Assembly (NCBI GenBank): GCA_937900285.1
Contig: CALCEM010000077.1
Coordinates: 1 to 28,657, forward strand
Direction: 5' to 3'
Origin: an uncultured Fretibacterium sp.
GTDB lineage: Bacteria; Synergistota; Synergistia; Synergistales; Aminobacteriaceae
DNA: 28,657 nt
Under the pieces are notes generated by a model. The model did not search any database and was not told the DNA's origin. It saw only the letters and a list, made by a program, of their open reading frames with translations. Positions 7,174 through 14,909 of this stretch are shown here, in pieces. The position numbers and the translations under genes were made by a program. Numbering within the stretch: position 1 is the stretch's first letter; the number at the start of each line of letters is the position of its first letter.

Positions 7174-8814
7174 ATGAAGAAATTTGCATTGATTATGTTA
7201 GCAGTACTTGTGTTGGCATTTGCAGCTCCCGCATTTTCAGCTACGAGAGCATTTTTAGACGTTGACGAAGATCATTGGGCATATGCAGCAATTCAGCAGT
7301 TAGCAGCAAAAAGAATAATGGTCGGTCTTCCTGATGGATTTTTCTACGGAAAAGAGAAGGCTTCAAGATTTGAATTAGCTTCAGCTCTTGCAAACGCGCT
7401 CCATGATGTAGATTTAACCCACGCGACTAAACAAGATGTCGAAATGATGAAAGAGCTTGTATTACATTTCAGCGATGAGATGGACGCTCTTGGTTTACGC
7501 GTTGACGATCTTGATGAGAAAGTTTCTGTATTCGAGGACAGGCTTGGCGGGTGGAAAATCAGCGGTAATTTCTACGTTGATATTTTGAACCGTTCTGCAA
7601 ATACCGGAAATAAGGACGACAGCAACGTTGATCTTCACGAGGCCAGATTAATTTTCACTCGCACATTTGGTGAAGGCGATTCAATGAAGTTCACTGCGAG
7701 ACTTCGTCATGATATCGGCGATGAGAGAGCGCGTTTAGATCGTTTCTTCGTTGATATGCCGTTCTTCTGGGATACTACTTTGACCGTTGGACGTTTCTGC
7801 TGGGAGTTTGAAGATGATTACTATGTAAGCGGAAATTCTCTGGCTAGCATCAAAAATGAAGGCGGATTCTTCAAGGGTGATGATGTTCTGACCGATGTAA
7901 GAATTGACGGTTTCGGACTTACAAAGAATTTTGGTCTCGGCAAATTCAGGGCTTACGTCTCTCACACTAATAAGGGTAATGGCACGGATGAAACCACATT
8001 CAAGGGTAAAGATATTAATGGCGAGACTATCGCTGTAGATGAGATTAGCGTTTGGGAACTTGCGATGGCGGCTAATTTACAGTTCACCGAGAGTATTGGG
8101 CTTGACATCGGCGGTCAGGTTTTTTTAGCTGATAATGATGAATATTATGAGGGAACGAAATGGAACAACGGTGGCACTGAGATGGATGGTTTTAAAGGTT
8201 ATGCGTTTAATAATTTGTGGACCATATTCGCCGGTTTGAGATTTAACTGGAATGAGAACATTGCATTAAAAGGTATTTTCTATCATCAGCAGTGGGATAT
8301 TGAGAAGCCGTGGCCGAAAGCTGAAGATGATGTAAATAGTAATAATTGGGGTTGGAAAGATCTTCTTAATGAAGACGATGCGAACCATTGGGCAGTTATG
8401 ATCGACATTTCTCAGGCTGCTTTGAAATTTTCCAGTTTATGGCTTGAGTATGGTCAGTATGATAAATACTTCTTCTCACCTTGCGGACTTAATGGCTATA
8501 ATGGTGGAAGCTTGTTCGGTACAAATAGCACGGTTCTTCCTAGTAGCATAGATGACGATGTTAAGTACTGGCGTGTGGCGCTTGGTCAGGAGTGGAATGA
8601 CAGCTGGGCTACTCATTTGTTCTATTATGGCTATGATTTCGGTAATATGTTTGGAGATAATGCGGATAAAGGTATGGAAGTGGGCGTAGGTGTACGTTAC
8701 AGACTCAATCCTAGCACTACGATGGGACTTAACTATGTACACGTTGACAACGGTGGAGATGGCAATAACACCGAAGATAACCTTGTTAGATTCCGTACGA
8801 AAGTCAGTTTTTAA
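7174..8814 (+). CDS. SLH-domain outer-membrane porin
   Basis: A 546-residue secreted protein. Residues 1-23 are a signal peptide with an AFSA cleavage site. Residues ~27-75 form one SLH domain (FLDVDEDHWAYAAIQQL, then IMVGLPDGFFYGKEKASRFELASALANAL), expected to bind peptidoglycan-linked polymer. Residues ~85-120 are a probable coiled coil spanning the periplasm. From ~125 onward, alternating aromatic and polar strands look like a beta barrel, and the chain ends in ...FRTKVSF, with the terminal Phe used by the BAM machinery. This SLH-plus-barrel plan is typical of Synergistota, Negativicutes and relatives that tether the outer membrane through porins. Codons are less A/T-biased than in neighbours, as expected for high expression. 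It stands alone between a long leader and a strong terminator. Confidence 0.9.
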   Translation: MKKFALIMLAVLVLAFAAPAFSATRAFLDVDEDHWAYAAIQQLAAKRIMVGLPDGFFYGKEKASRFELASALANALHDVDLTHATKQDVEMMKELVLHFSDEMDALGLRVDDLDEKVSVFEDRLGGWKISGNFYVDILNRSANTGNKDDSNVDLHEARLIFTRTFGEGDSMKFTARLRHDIGDERARLDRFFVDMPFFWDTTLTVGRFCWEFEDDYYVSGNSLASIKNEGGFFKGDDVLTDVRIDGFGLTKNFGLGKFRAYVSHTNKGNGTDETTFKGKDINGETIAVDEISVWELAMAANLQFTESIGLDIGGQVFLADNDEYYEGTKWNNGGTEMDGFKGYAFNNLWTIFAGLRFNWNENIALKGIFYHQQWDIEKPWPKAEDDVNSNNWGWKDLLNEDDANHWAVMIDISQAALKFSSLWLEYGQYDKYFFSPCGLNGYNGGSLFGTNSTVLPSSIDDDVKYWRVALGQEWNDSWATHLFYYGYDFGNMFGDNADKGMEVGVGVRYRLNPSTTMGLNYVHVDNGGDGNNTEDNLVRFRTKVSF

Positions 8815-8871
8815 TTTGAGTGAATGTTGTTGAAGAAGTTTTAAATTTTGAGTTTTGAATAAGTAAATTTT

Positions 8872-8913
8872 TCGGAGAGGCTTTGAAATTTTGGGGCTTC
8901 TCCGATTTTTTTT
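8872..8913 (+). terminator. Rho-independent terminator of the porin gene
   Basis: A 10-bp stem (TCGGAGAGGC at 8872-8881 with GCTTCTCCGA at 8896-8905, one G-T wobble) is followed directly by eight T residues at 8906-8913. It starts 57 bases after the porin stop. On the minus strand the hairpin is not followed by a clean T run, so it probably serves only the porin transcript. Confidence 0.9.
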
Positions 8914-8936
8914 GCGTTGCGCTTCCATAAATTTTT

Positions 8937-9977
8937 TTATTGTTTGATTTTACGGGAAGTTTTATTTTTCGGCTTTGAATTTGTATGTAAATTTTTATTT
9001 TTATTGTCGTCGTTATTATTATTATTATTATTATTTTGCTGAGACGGCAACTGTTTAATATTTTCTCTCACAATTTCCGGGACTTTTATAAATTTTTTAC
9101 GCGCATTATTTTCTTCGGCGTTCCACTCTTTGCCGGCTTTAACTGTTTCGCTGAATTTTTCAAAGTCATCAATTTTTACACCGATTAAACGCCCGGACGG
9201 ACATCTTATATTTACAATTTCATGACTCACATCTAAACTCTCAAGCGTGTAAATTCCATCGTCAGTTTTTATTTTTGCACCGGGACCGGGTAATTTTTGC
9301 CACAATTCGCTATATAAATTTTGTTCGTACGACATGCAACACATTAAACGGCCGCATAACCCGGAAATTTTTGTAGGATTTATTGCGATCCTCTGCTCCT
9401 TCACCATTTGTATACCAATAGGCGTAAACTCCCGAAGCCAATAACTGCAACAACATGGCCGGCCACATGAAGCAATCCCCCTCACGATCCTGGATTCATC
9501 ACGCGCTCCAATCTGACGCATTTCAATCCGCGTTTTAAATTCGTGCGCCAAATCCTTAACATATGAACGGAAATCTATACGCTGATCTGACGTGAAATAA
9601 AAATATAATTTCTTGCGATCTAACATATACTCAACATCTACAAGTTTTAAATTTAATCCGTGTTCGCTTAAAATTTCACGCGAACGTATCAACGCATCAT
9701 CCTCTTCATGCTTAACGTGTTCAAATTCTATAATGTCGCTTGAATCTATTTCCCTTAAAAATTCTACATCCTCTATAAATTGCGCTTCCGGACTGTCTAT
9801 AATATTGCCGGAAATTTTATAATTTTCTGAAACTTGACCGTTTAAAATTCCGTGCTCAAGTCCGCGACATGTCTTTAAAATTACGTTGTTACCCTTTAAA
9901 TTATTTATTTGCTCGTCCGAAATTTCCGTAAATCCCAAATATCTCGGCTTGCCAAATACCGTTAAATATCTAGCCAA
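8937..9977 (-). CDS. ricT: PSP1-domain protein RicT (YaaT)
   Basis: A 346-residue cytoplasmic protein of the PSP1/YaaT family. The conserved core is residues ~100-280, with two cysteine clusters, CGRPCCC at 171-177 and CGRLMCC at 208-214; in Bacillus, RicT with RicA and RicF binds Fe-S clusters and influences RNase Y activity. No RicA or RicF gene is in this window. The last ~35 residues are low-complexity, with eight consecutive Asn at 315-322 and a basic Lys/Asn tail. Start is TTG at 9977 with AGGAG 13 bases upstream. It closes the prfB-S55-tmk-yaaR-holB-ricT operon; holB next to yaaT is an arrangement shared with Bacillus. Confidence 0.9.
   Translation of the reverse strand: MARYLTVFGKPRYLGFTEISDEQINNLKGNNVILKTCRGLEHGILNGQVSENYKISGNIIDSPEAQFIEDVEFLREIDSSDIIEFEHVKHEEDDALIRSREILSEHGLNLKLVDVEYMLDRKKLYFYFTSDQRIDFRSYVKDLAHEFKTRIEMRQIGARDESRIVRGIASCGRPCCCSYWLREFTPIGIQMVKEQRIAINPTKISGLCGRLMCCMSYEQNLYSELWQKLPGPGAKIKTDDGIYTLESLDVSHEIVNIRCPSGRLIGVKIDDFEKFSETVKAGKEWNAEENNARKKFIKVPEIVRENIKQLPSQQNNNNNNNNDDNKNKNLHTNSKPKNKTSRKIKQ
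9013..9035. repeat. TTA trinucleotide microsatellite inside ricT
   Basis: Nearly eight perfect TTA units (AAT on the coding strand) that encode the run of eight Asn near the RicT C-terminus. A clean unit-length repeat inside a gene is a natural slippage site; changes by whole units keep the frame. Confidence 0.9.
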
Positions 9978-10005
9978 AATTTTTTATATCTCCTGTTAAG
10001 TTCAA

Positions 10006-10045
10006 ATTAAATTATTAAATTATTAAATTATTAAATCATTAAATA
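10006..10045. repeat. 8-bp tandem repeat across the holB-ricT junction
   Basis: Five consecutive ATTAAATT units, the last two with one changed final base (10006-10013, 10014-10021, 10022-10029, 10030-10037, 10038-10045). They span the last codons and stop of holB and the spacer before ricT. Because the unit is not a multiple of three, copy-number change would shift the final residues and stop position of holB. Confidence 0.85.
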
Positions 10046-10775
10046 TTCTCTCGAAATTATTATTATTATTTTTATCATTCTCGATTAACGCTAAAATTAT
10101 TAAATCCTGCAGCATCAAAACAGATAAATTATTTTTACTCGCAAGCAATTTTATTTTTTCAAGCTTTAACGCCAAATTTAAATTTTTATTCTCAATTTCA
10201 TAATTAACCCAGCCGTTTAAATCGTCGCAAATCTTATTTATATTTAATTCAGCTTTATTTTTATTATTTTCGCTTAACCATTTGAGCCAATCGCTTTTAT
10301 TAACCGGAGTTTTTAAAATGCCACTCTCATTAAAATTATTTTCATCATCTGTCAAAACATCATAACGAGAACGGCTTTTTAACGTCGGTAAAAATTTTTT
10401 CCCATCCTCCATTAAAAATATTATCCGCGCATATCCCGGAGGCTCTTCTGTTATTTTTAATAAGCTGTTCGCCGCTGGTAATAATAATTTATCCGCTGAA
10501 ATTATGAAAATTAATTTATATCTGGAATTTAACGGCTTTATTTTTATTGCGTCAATTAAATTTCTGCAGGTGTTTACGTCCGCTGCCTTCTCAAATGAAC
10601 CTGCAATTATAAAATTTGGATCGTTCTCTGAATTTTTATACTCGCCTAAAATTTTTTTTGCAAATCCCTTTATTATTTCTTCATGCCACTTAACCGGCGC
10701 AACTATCGCACGGCATTGAGGGTCATCCTCCTTTAAAATTTCCTGCCACCTTACATTAATAGCGAGATCAGACAA
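10023..10775 (-). CDS. holB: DNA polymerase III delta-prime subunit (HolB-like), short form
   Basis: A 250-residue AAA+-fold protein of the clamp loader. The best-conserved part is residues ~75-140: VNTCRNLIDAIKIKP, YKLIFIISADKLLLPAANSLLKITEEPPGYARIIFLM, then LPTLKSRSR, the region of the arginine-finger motif (SRC in many relatives, SRS here). There is no P-loop and no zinc-binding cysteine set, and the protein is shorter than the usual ~310-340 residues. Identity therefore rests on the LLKxxEEPP motif and on position between yaaR and ricT, the same order as in Bacillus. TTG start at 10775 with GGAGG ten bases upstream, inside the end of yaaR. Five Asn in a row lie near the C-terminus. Confidence 0.8.
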   Translation of the reverse strand: MSDLAINVRWQEILKEDDPQCRAIVAPVKWHEEIIKGFAKKILGEYKNSENDPNFIIAGSFEKAADVNTCRNLIDAIKIKPLNSRYKLIFIISADKLLLPAANSLLKITEEPPGYARIIFLMEDGKKFLPTLKSRSRYDVLTDDENNFNESGILKTPVNKSDWLKWLSENNKNKAELNINKICDDLNGWVNYEIENKNLNLALKLEKIKLLASKNNLSVLMLQDLIILALIENDKNNNNNFERIFNDLII

Positions 10776-11212
10776 CCTTTTATTTCCTCCATTAGTGCTA
10801 ATGCTTTAGTTTTATCGCCCTCATATTGAAACGCTTCCTCTAATTCTTCCATAGCTTCCTGAGCGCGTTCAATTGTAATATACATTTTTCGATCAGTCTT
10901 GCGCCAACGCATATCACGCCGTATTTTCATGCCCTTTGCTGCCCGCTTTAATAATTCATGTAAAACATTTCTGTATTCTTCAATTAATTTGCTGCTCGGA
11001 AAAACTGATAACTTGTCAGATAATTCATATAATTGATCAAGTAAATTTTCAAGTTCAGCCGTCTCCATCGCAGAGTCAAACGAAAAACCCGAAGCCGATA
11101 TCGAACTCGCAGGAGCTGGAGCATTATGGCTATTATTTGAACCGTATTCAATTCTTCCGGGCTGGTGCGAAGTTCCTGTATTAGTTCCTCCGCGCTTTAT
11201 CTGGATGGCCAT
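10751..11212 (-). CDS. yaaR: YaaR-family protein (DUF327)
   Basis: A 153-residue protein with a disordered, Gly/Ser/Asn-rich first ~40 residues and a helical remainder. The segment IEEYRNVLHELLKRAAKGMKIRRDMRWRKTDRKMYITIERAQEAMEELEEAF carries the DUF327/YaaR pattern. Molecular function is unknown. It sits between tmk and holB as in Bacillus; the small yaaQ gene found between them there is missing. ATG at 11212 overlaps tmk by 16 bases, with a GGAG site inside tmk, and its own end overlaps holB by 25 bases. Confidence 0.85.
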   Translation of the reverse strand: MAIQIKRGGTNTGTSHQPGRIEYGSNNSHNAPAPASSISASGFSFDSAMETAELENLLDQLYELSDKLSVFPSSKLIEEYRNVLHELLKRAAKGMKIRRDMRWRKTDRKMYITIERAQEAMEELEEAFQYEGDKTKALALMEEIKGCLISLLM

Positions 11213-11832
11213 CGGCTACGTATCTCCGAAGTTATTTTATTAAAAGTGTCGATTATGCTCAATTCATCAACGTTAATATTTATAATACGCTCCTTATTTT
11301 CCTGCGCTATTTTCAAATACGAATCTGAAATTTTTTGCATAAACTCTAAACCTTCAGCCTCAAATCTATCATGGCCCGGCCTAATCTGTAAACGATTACT
11401 CGCAACTTTTGGCGATATGCTTAATAAAATCGTTATATCAGGTTCGGGAAAATTACACGCCGAAATAATTTTTTTAACTTGATCCCGATCTAAATCATGC
11501 CCGCCCGCTTGATATGCTTCCGTAGAATCGTTATAACGTTCGCAAATAATATTTTTACCGGAATTTAACGCAGGTATAATAATTTGGCTCAAGTGTTCGG
11601 CTCTGTCAGCTAAAAATAAAAATAATTCACCCTTTGGCGAAAAATCTTCTTGTAAAATAAAATTTCTCAAAAAACTCCCGCCATGCCAGCCGCCCGGCTC
11701 AAATGTCTTAATAGTCTCATGGCCGGTAAAATCTTCAAGCCAACGCGTTAATAAAACTGATTGCGTGCTCTTCCCGCAGCCGTCAACACCTTCAATTGTT
11801 AAAAATATGCCTCGATTAATATTAATATTCAA
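11197..11832 (-). CDS. tmk: Thymidylate kinase
   Basis: A 211-residue soluble P-loop kinase that phosphorylates dTMP to dTDP. The P-loop GVDGCGKST is at 15-23, followed by TFEPGG (the dTMP-binding region), LFLFLADRAEHLSQIIIPAL, the DR(Y)-type motif ICERYNDSTEAYQ, and the LID-side segment SNRLQIRPGHDRFEAE. Length is normal. Start is TTG at 11832, six bases after the S55 peptidase stop, with only a modest AAGGA site. It overlaps yaaR at its end. Confidence 0.95.
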   Translation of the reverse strand: MNININRGIFLTIEGVDGCGKSTQSVLLTRWLEDFTGHETIKTFEPGGWHGGSFLRNFILQEDFSPKGELFLFLADRAEHLSQIIIPALNSGKNIICERYNDSTEAYQAGGHDLDRDQVKKIISACNFPEPDITILLSISPKVASNRLQIRPGHDRFEAEGLEFMQKISDSYLKIAQENKERIININVDELSIIDTFNKITSEIRSRWPSR

Positions 11833-11838
11833 AATTTA

Positions 11839-13593
11839 TTATTCATTCCTTATCGTGATCGGGAATTTCATTTCACCGTCTATAAAATATTCTGTCCCGA
11901 AAATTTTTAAATTGCCTTCTCGTATCCTGCGTAATTTCGTCTCGCTTAAATATTCATTTTCCTCCGGGAGCATTTCAAAATCAGGCGTAATATTTTCATT
12001 TTCGTTTTCGTTTCCCGATTTTGCATTTTTCAGAGCGTTGTTAATGTTATCGGCATTCAATTCAATTATTAACTCGTTATTTGCATCGAGCGCTTTTATT
12101 TCATTTAACATTCTGTCGAGTCCGTCAATTGATTTTAATCCCTGTTCAACTGCTAGCTGGCTCAACGGGTGAAAACTTCCGCCCCTCACAATAACTTCAC
12201 AAACTCCGCCGGCATCTTCCGGAATATGCATTTTAAATTTTTTCTCAAAAGGTTTATTGCGCCAAGCACGCAATTTAATAGTAATTATAATATCTTCGCC
12301 GGGTGATGCTTCGTTTACAGTTTTCACGCTCTCAATTATTAAAGCTTTCGGGCGTTCTGTCGCTTCAACGTTAAAAATAAATTTCGCCGGTAAACTTTTT
12401 TTAAACGGTTGCGTTAAATAAGCTCCGATAATTTGCAATGATTGTTTAAAAGCGTTATCGATCACATTATCATCAGAATAAAATATTTCTTTGCGGGTCC
12501 AGCCATTTTTTATATTTTCGTTCTCGATTCTTAAAATTACGCTAATTGTCCCGTTACCTTTTCGCTTCCATGCTTCTTCAGTTAAACCCGTTAAAATTCC
12601 TTCGAGTGAACTTTGTATTAAAAATTCATCTGACGCAACATTAAATTTATAATTTTCGCGGGTTTCATTATCAGCATTATAAAAATTAAATTCAACCGGG
12701 ACGTATTCGGGAAATTTATTCATAACTCCGCCGATTCCTGCTTTACGATCCTGTAAAATAGTGCCGTTGATATTTCCGGAACTCGCCAATTTAAACGGGA
12801 ATGAAATATTTTTTACAGTCTCATGAACGTAAGCGCTCGAACAAGGGAAATTTATTTTACCGCGATTTAAAATGCTATGTCCAAAAGCTATAAATTTATC
12901 GTCGCTAGAAATTGCCGTGACGGTTCCAGCCCCAGCGATCTCGACATCTCCCCAAACTATTAGCGCAGCCATTGAGTCGCCGGGCTTAAATTTTTTATTT
13001 TTATTTGGATTTGGATTTAAATTTAAATTATTACTTTCATTACTATTTTTTACGCCGTTAATAATTTCAGTGCCTAAATTTTCCGCAAATTTTTCAAGCT
13101 TCTTATTTAATTTTATTCCCGATAACGTTAAGCTATTCAGCGAAATTAAATTTTTACCGCTTATAATTCTGGTTTCGTCATCAAAAATTTTACACATGTC
13201 TTCAATTGGCGTAACCATTGCCAGTTTATGATCGCCAAAATCCCAACCACTGCTAACAGCTCCGATCAATTTATTTTTTATATAAACCGGAGAGCCGCTC
13301 ATGCCCCGCGCTAATTCGTGATTCAGCATTTTTATTAAAATTACGTCCGAAATATTTTTATTTGGCTTTTGACTGATGACGCTTATAATTTCGACTGGAA
13401 TTTTTTCGGGTTCTGTTCCCTTTAAAACCGTCAACATATATCCAGCATCACCGGGTTTAATTTCTCGTGCTGATAAAACAGGATCAAGCGGAACAAAATT
13501 TTTAAAATTAATATTATCATTTGCATTTGCATTTAAATTTATATTTTCAGCAGGATATAACAGGCTTAATATTATCAATAAAATTTTAAACAT
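11839..13593 (-). CDS. S55-family (SpoIVB-type) serine peptidase
   Basis: A 584-residue exported or membrane-anchored protein with a short N-terminal hydrophobic segment (residues 1-14). The S55 domain covers residues ~35-330: DPVLSAREIKPGDAGYMLTVLKG, GMSGSPVYIKNKLIGAVSSGW (97-117, with Ser99 the likely nucleophile), MVTPIEDM, then FIAFGHSILNRGKI and ILQDRKAGIGG, all typical of SpoIVB. The PDZ domain of SpoIVB itself is not evident. The C-terminal ~200 residues look like beta-rich extracytoplasmic domains. The substrate is unknown; no other sporulation gene is seen here, and S55 proteins occur in non-sporulating Synergistota. Three low-complexity Asn-X tracts interrupt it (residues ~20-29, 189-200 and near 525). 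ATG start overlaps the prfB stop by eight bases. Confidence 0.85.
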   Translation of the reverse strand: MFKILLIILSLLYPAENINLNANANDNINFKNFVPLDPVLSAREIKPGDAGYMLTVLKGTEPEKIPVEIISVISQKPNKNISDVILIKMLNHELARGMSGSPVYIKNKLIGAVSSGWDFGDHKLAMVTPIEDMCKIFDDETRIISGKNLISLNSLTLSGIKLNKKLEKFAENLGTEIINGVKNSNESNNLNLNPNPNKNKKFKPGDSMAALIVWGDVEIAGAGTVTAISSDDKFIAFGHSILNRGKINFPCSSAYVHETVKNISFPFKLASSGNINGTILQDRKAGIGGVMNKFPEYVPVEFNFYNADNETRENYKFNVASDEFLIQSSLEGILTGLTEEAWKRKGNGTISVILRIENENIKNGWTRKEIFYSDDNVIDNAFKQSLQIIGAYLTQPFKKSLPAKFIFNVEATERPKALIIESVKTVNEASPGEDIIITIKLRAWRNKPFEKKFKMHIPEDAGGVCEVIVRGGSFHPLSQLAVEQGLKSIDGLDRMLNEIKALDANNELIIELNADNINNALKNAKSGNENENENITPDFEMLPEENEYLSETKLRRIREGNLKIFGTEYFIDGEMKFPITIRNE

Positions 13594-14696
13594 TATTTTT
13601 TGCTCTCATGTTCAAATATGACATTATAAAATTATTAATATCTCCATCTAAAACTGCCTGAATATTTCCAGTTTCGTAATTAGTTCTATGATCTTTAACG
13701 AGCGTATAAGGGTGCAAGACATAAGATCTGATTTGACTGCCCCAAGTAGATTCTTTTTTGTCGCCGACGACTGAAGCCAATTCATTTTTACGATCTTGTA
13801 AAGCAATTTCATATAATCTGCTTTTTAAAACGTGCATTGCGACTTGTCTGTTCATGTGTTGAGATCTTTCATTTTGGCAAGTCACAACGATCCCGGACGG
13901 TAAATGCGTAATCCTCACGGCTGAATCAGTTCTGTTTACATATTGGCCGCCTGCACCGCTCGCTCTGAAAGTATCAATTTTTAAATCTTCGGGCTTTATT
14001 TCAATGTCTACATCGTCCGAAAATTCCGGAGAAATTAAAACTGAAGCGAAACTCGTGTGCCTTCTGTGAGCTGAATCAAATGGCGAAATCCTCACTAATC
14101 TATGTACACCGCGTTCAGCTTTTAAAAATCCGTATGCGTGATCACCTTCAATTAATGCTGTTGCGCTTTTAATTCCGTTTCCTTCGTCTTCGTTTGCTTC
14201 GATGATTTTAATTTTAAATTTTTCCCGTTCGCAATATCTTACGTACATCCGCAATAACATTCCTGCCCAGTCCTGTGAATCAAGTCCGCCGCTTCCTGCA
14301 TGAATCATTAAAATGGCGTTCGAGTTGTCGTAATCATCGTTCAGCAATAATAATAAATTCTGATGTTCAATAAAATTTTTTAAATCTGAAATTCTGTTTA
14401 TAAATTCGTTTTGTAAATCTTTGTCGTCTTCGTCGCGTAAAATTTCGGCTAAAGTTTCAAGCTCATCAAATTCCGAGTTAATATATTTCCAGCTGTTTAA
14501 ACGTGAATTTAAATCCGATAAACTTTTTAAAATATTTTCATGTCCTTCGCTCGTCCAAAATTCCGGCGCTGAAGATTTTTGCTCAAAAATTTTTATTTGC
14601 GCGCTTAAATTTTCCGGGTCAAAGACTGTCCTGCATAGAGCTTTTTAATTCCTGCAGTTCCTCCATTTCCTGTTTTAAATTTAAATTCTGGTTCAT
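13586..14696 (-). CDS. prfB: Peptide chain release factor 2, with programmed +1 frameshift
   Basis: RF2, which releases peptides at UGA and UAA. Zero-frame translation from ATG 14696 gives MNQNLNLKQEMEELQELKSS and stops at an in-frame TGA (14621-14619). Shifting +1 at CTT TGA C continues as LDPENLSAQI... into the RF2 body. The GGQ peptidyl-hydrolysis motif is in RASGAGGQYVNRTDSAVRI, and the codon-recognition region is around VRISPFDSAHRRHTSF. The shift site and its internal Shine-Dalgarno-like AGGA are the classic autoregulatory arrangement: low RF2 gives more frameshifting. GGAGG lies 12 bases before the ATG. First gene of the six-gene minus-strand operon. Confidence 0.95.
14619..14624 (-). 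promoter_or_regulatory. prfB programmed +1 frameshift site (CTT TGA)
   Basis: CTT at 14624-14622 followed by TGA at 14621-14619 and then C, the standard RF2 slip site. AGGA lies four bases before CTT, where it can pair with 16S rRNA and push the ribosome forward. Both flanking frames encode RF2-like sequence, so this is not a sequencing error. Confidence 0.93.
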
Positions 14697-14738
14697 GTTA
14701 AAAAAAATCCTCCGTGATAAACAAAAAAGTAAATACGA

Positions 14739-14744
14739 ATTATA
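14739..14744 (-). promoter_or_regulatory. -10 element of the prfB operon promoter
   Basis: A perfect TATAAT on the minus strand, 43 bases upstream of the prfB ATG, preceded by an unusually G-rich stretch. No good -35 hexamer is present 16-18 bases upstream (TATGGC at best). It is the only consensus -10 in the divergent spacer on this strand. Confidence 0.6.
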
Positions 14745-14798
14745 GCGCACCCCACCCGCCTGCCATATGATTAAAAAAAATATCAGCGTAATTTTATA

Positions 14799-14807
14799 TG
14801 TTATACT
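14799..14807 (+). promoter_or_regulatory. Extended -10 promoter of the rpsB operon
   Basis: TGTTATACT matches the extended -10 form (TG-N-TATACT, hexamer at 14802-14807) and lies about 100 bases before the S2 start. The -35 region is poor, which extended -10 promoters tolerate. Expected transcription start is about 14814, giving a leader of roughly 95 bases. Confidence 0.6.
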
Positions 14808-14821
14808 TACCAAATCACACA

Positions 14822-14876
14822 CGCCTAAAATTTTTATTTTCAAAGGTGCAGGAAATTTTTAAATTTTTTTTAGGCG
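14822..14876 (+). promoter_or_regulatory. Possible rpsB leader hairpin
   Basis: CGCCTAAAA at 14822-14830 can pair with TTTTAGGCG at 14868-14876, enclosing a 37-base A/T-rich loop. The stem ends just before a GGAGG site (14876-14880), itself upstream of the S2 Shine-Dalgarno GGGAGG (14894-14899). Ribosomal protein S2 leaders are autoregulatory in several bacteria; this element could serve that role, but no conserved S2 leader motif was recognised. Confidence 0.4.
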
Positions 14877-14909
14877 GAGGATAATTAACCTTTGGGAGGT
14901 AGTATTAAA

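Noticed and set aside
8872..8913. Bidirectional terminator serving ricT as well as the porin
   Set aside because: On the minus strand the hairpin is not followed by a T run, only by a mixed A/T sequence.
14347..14843. Apparent frameshift or truncation at the 5' end of prfB
   Set aside because: The CTT TGA C slip site with upstream AGGA is the known RF2 programmed frameshift, not damage.
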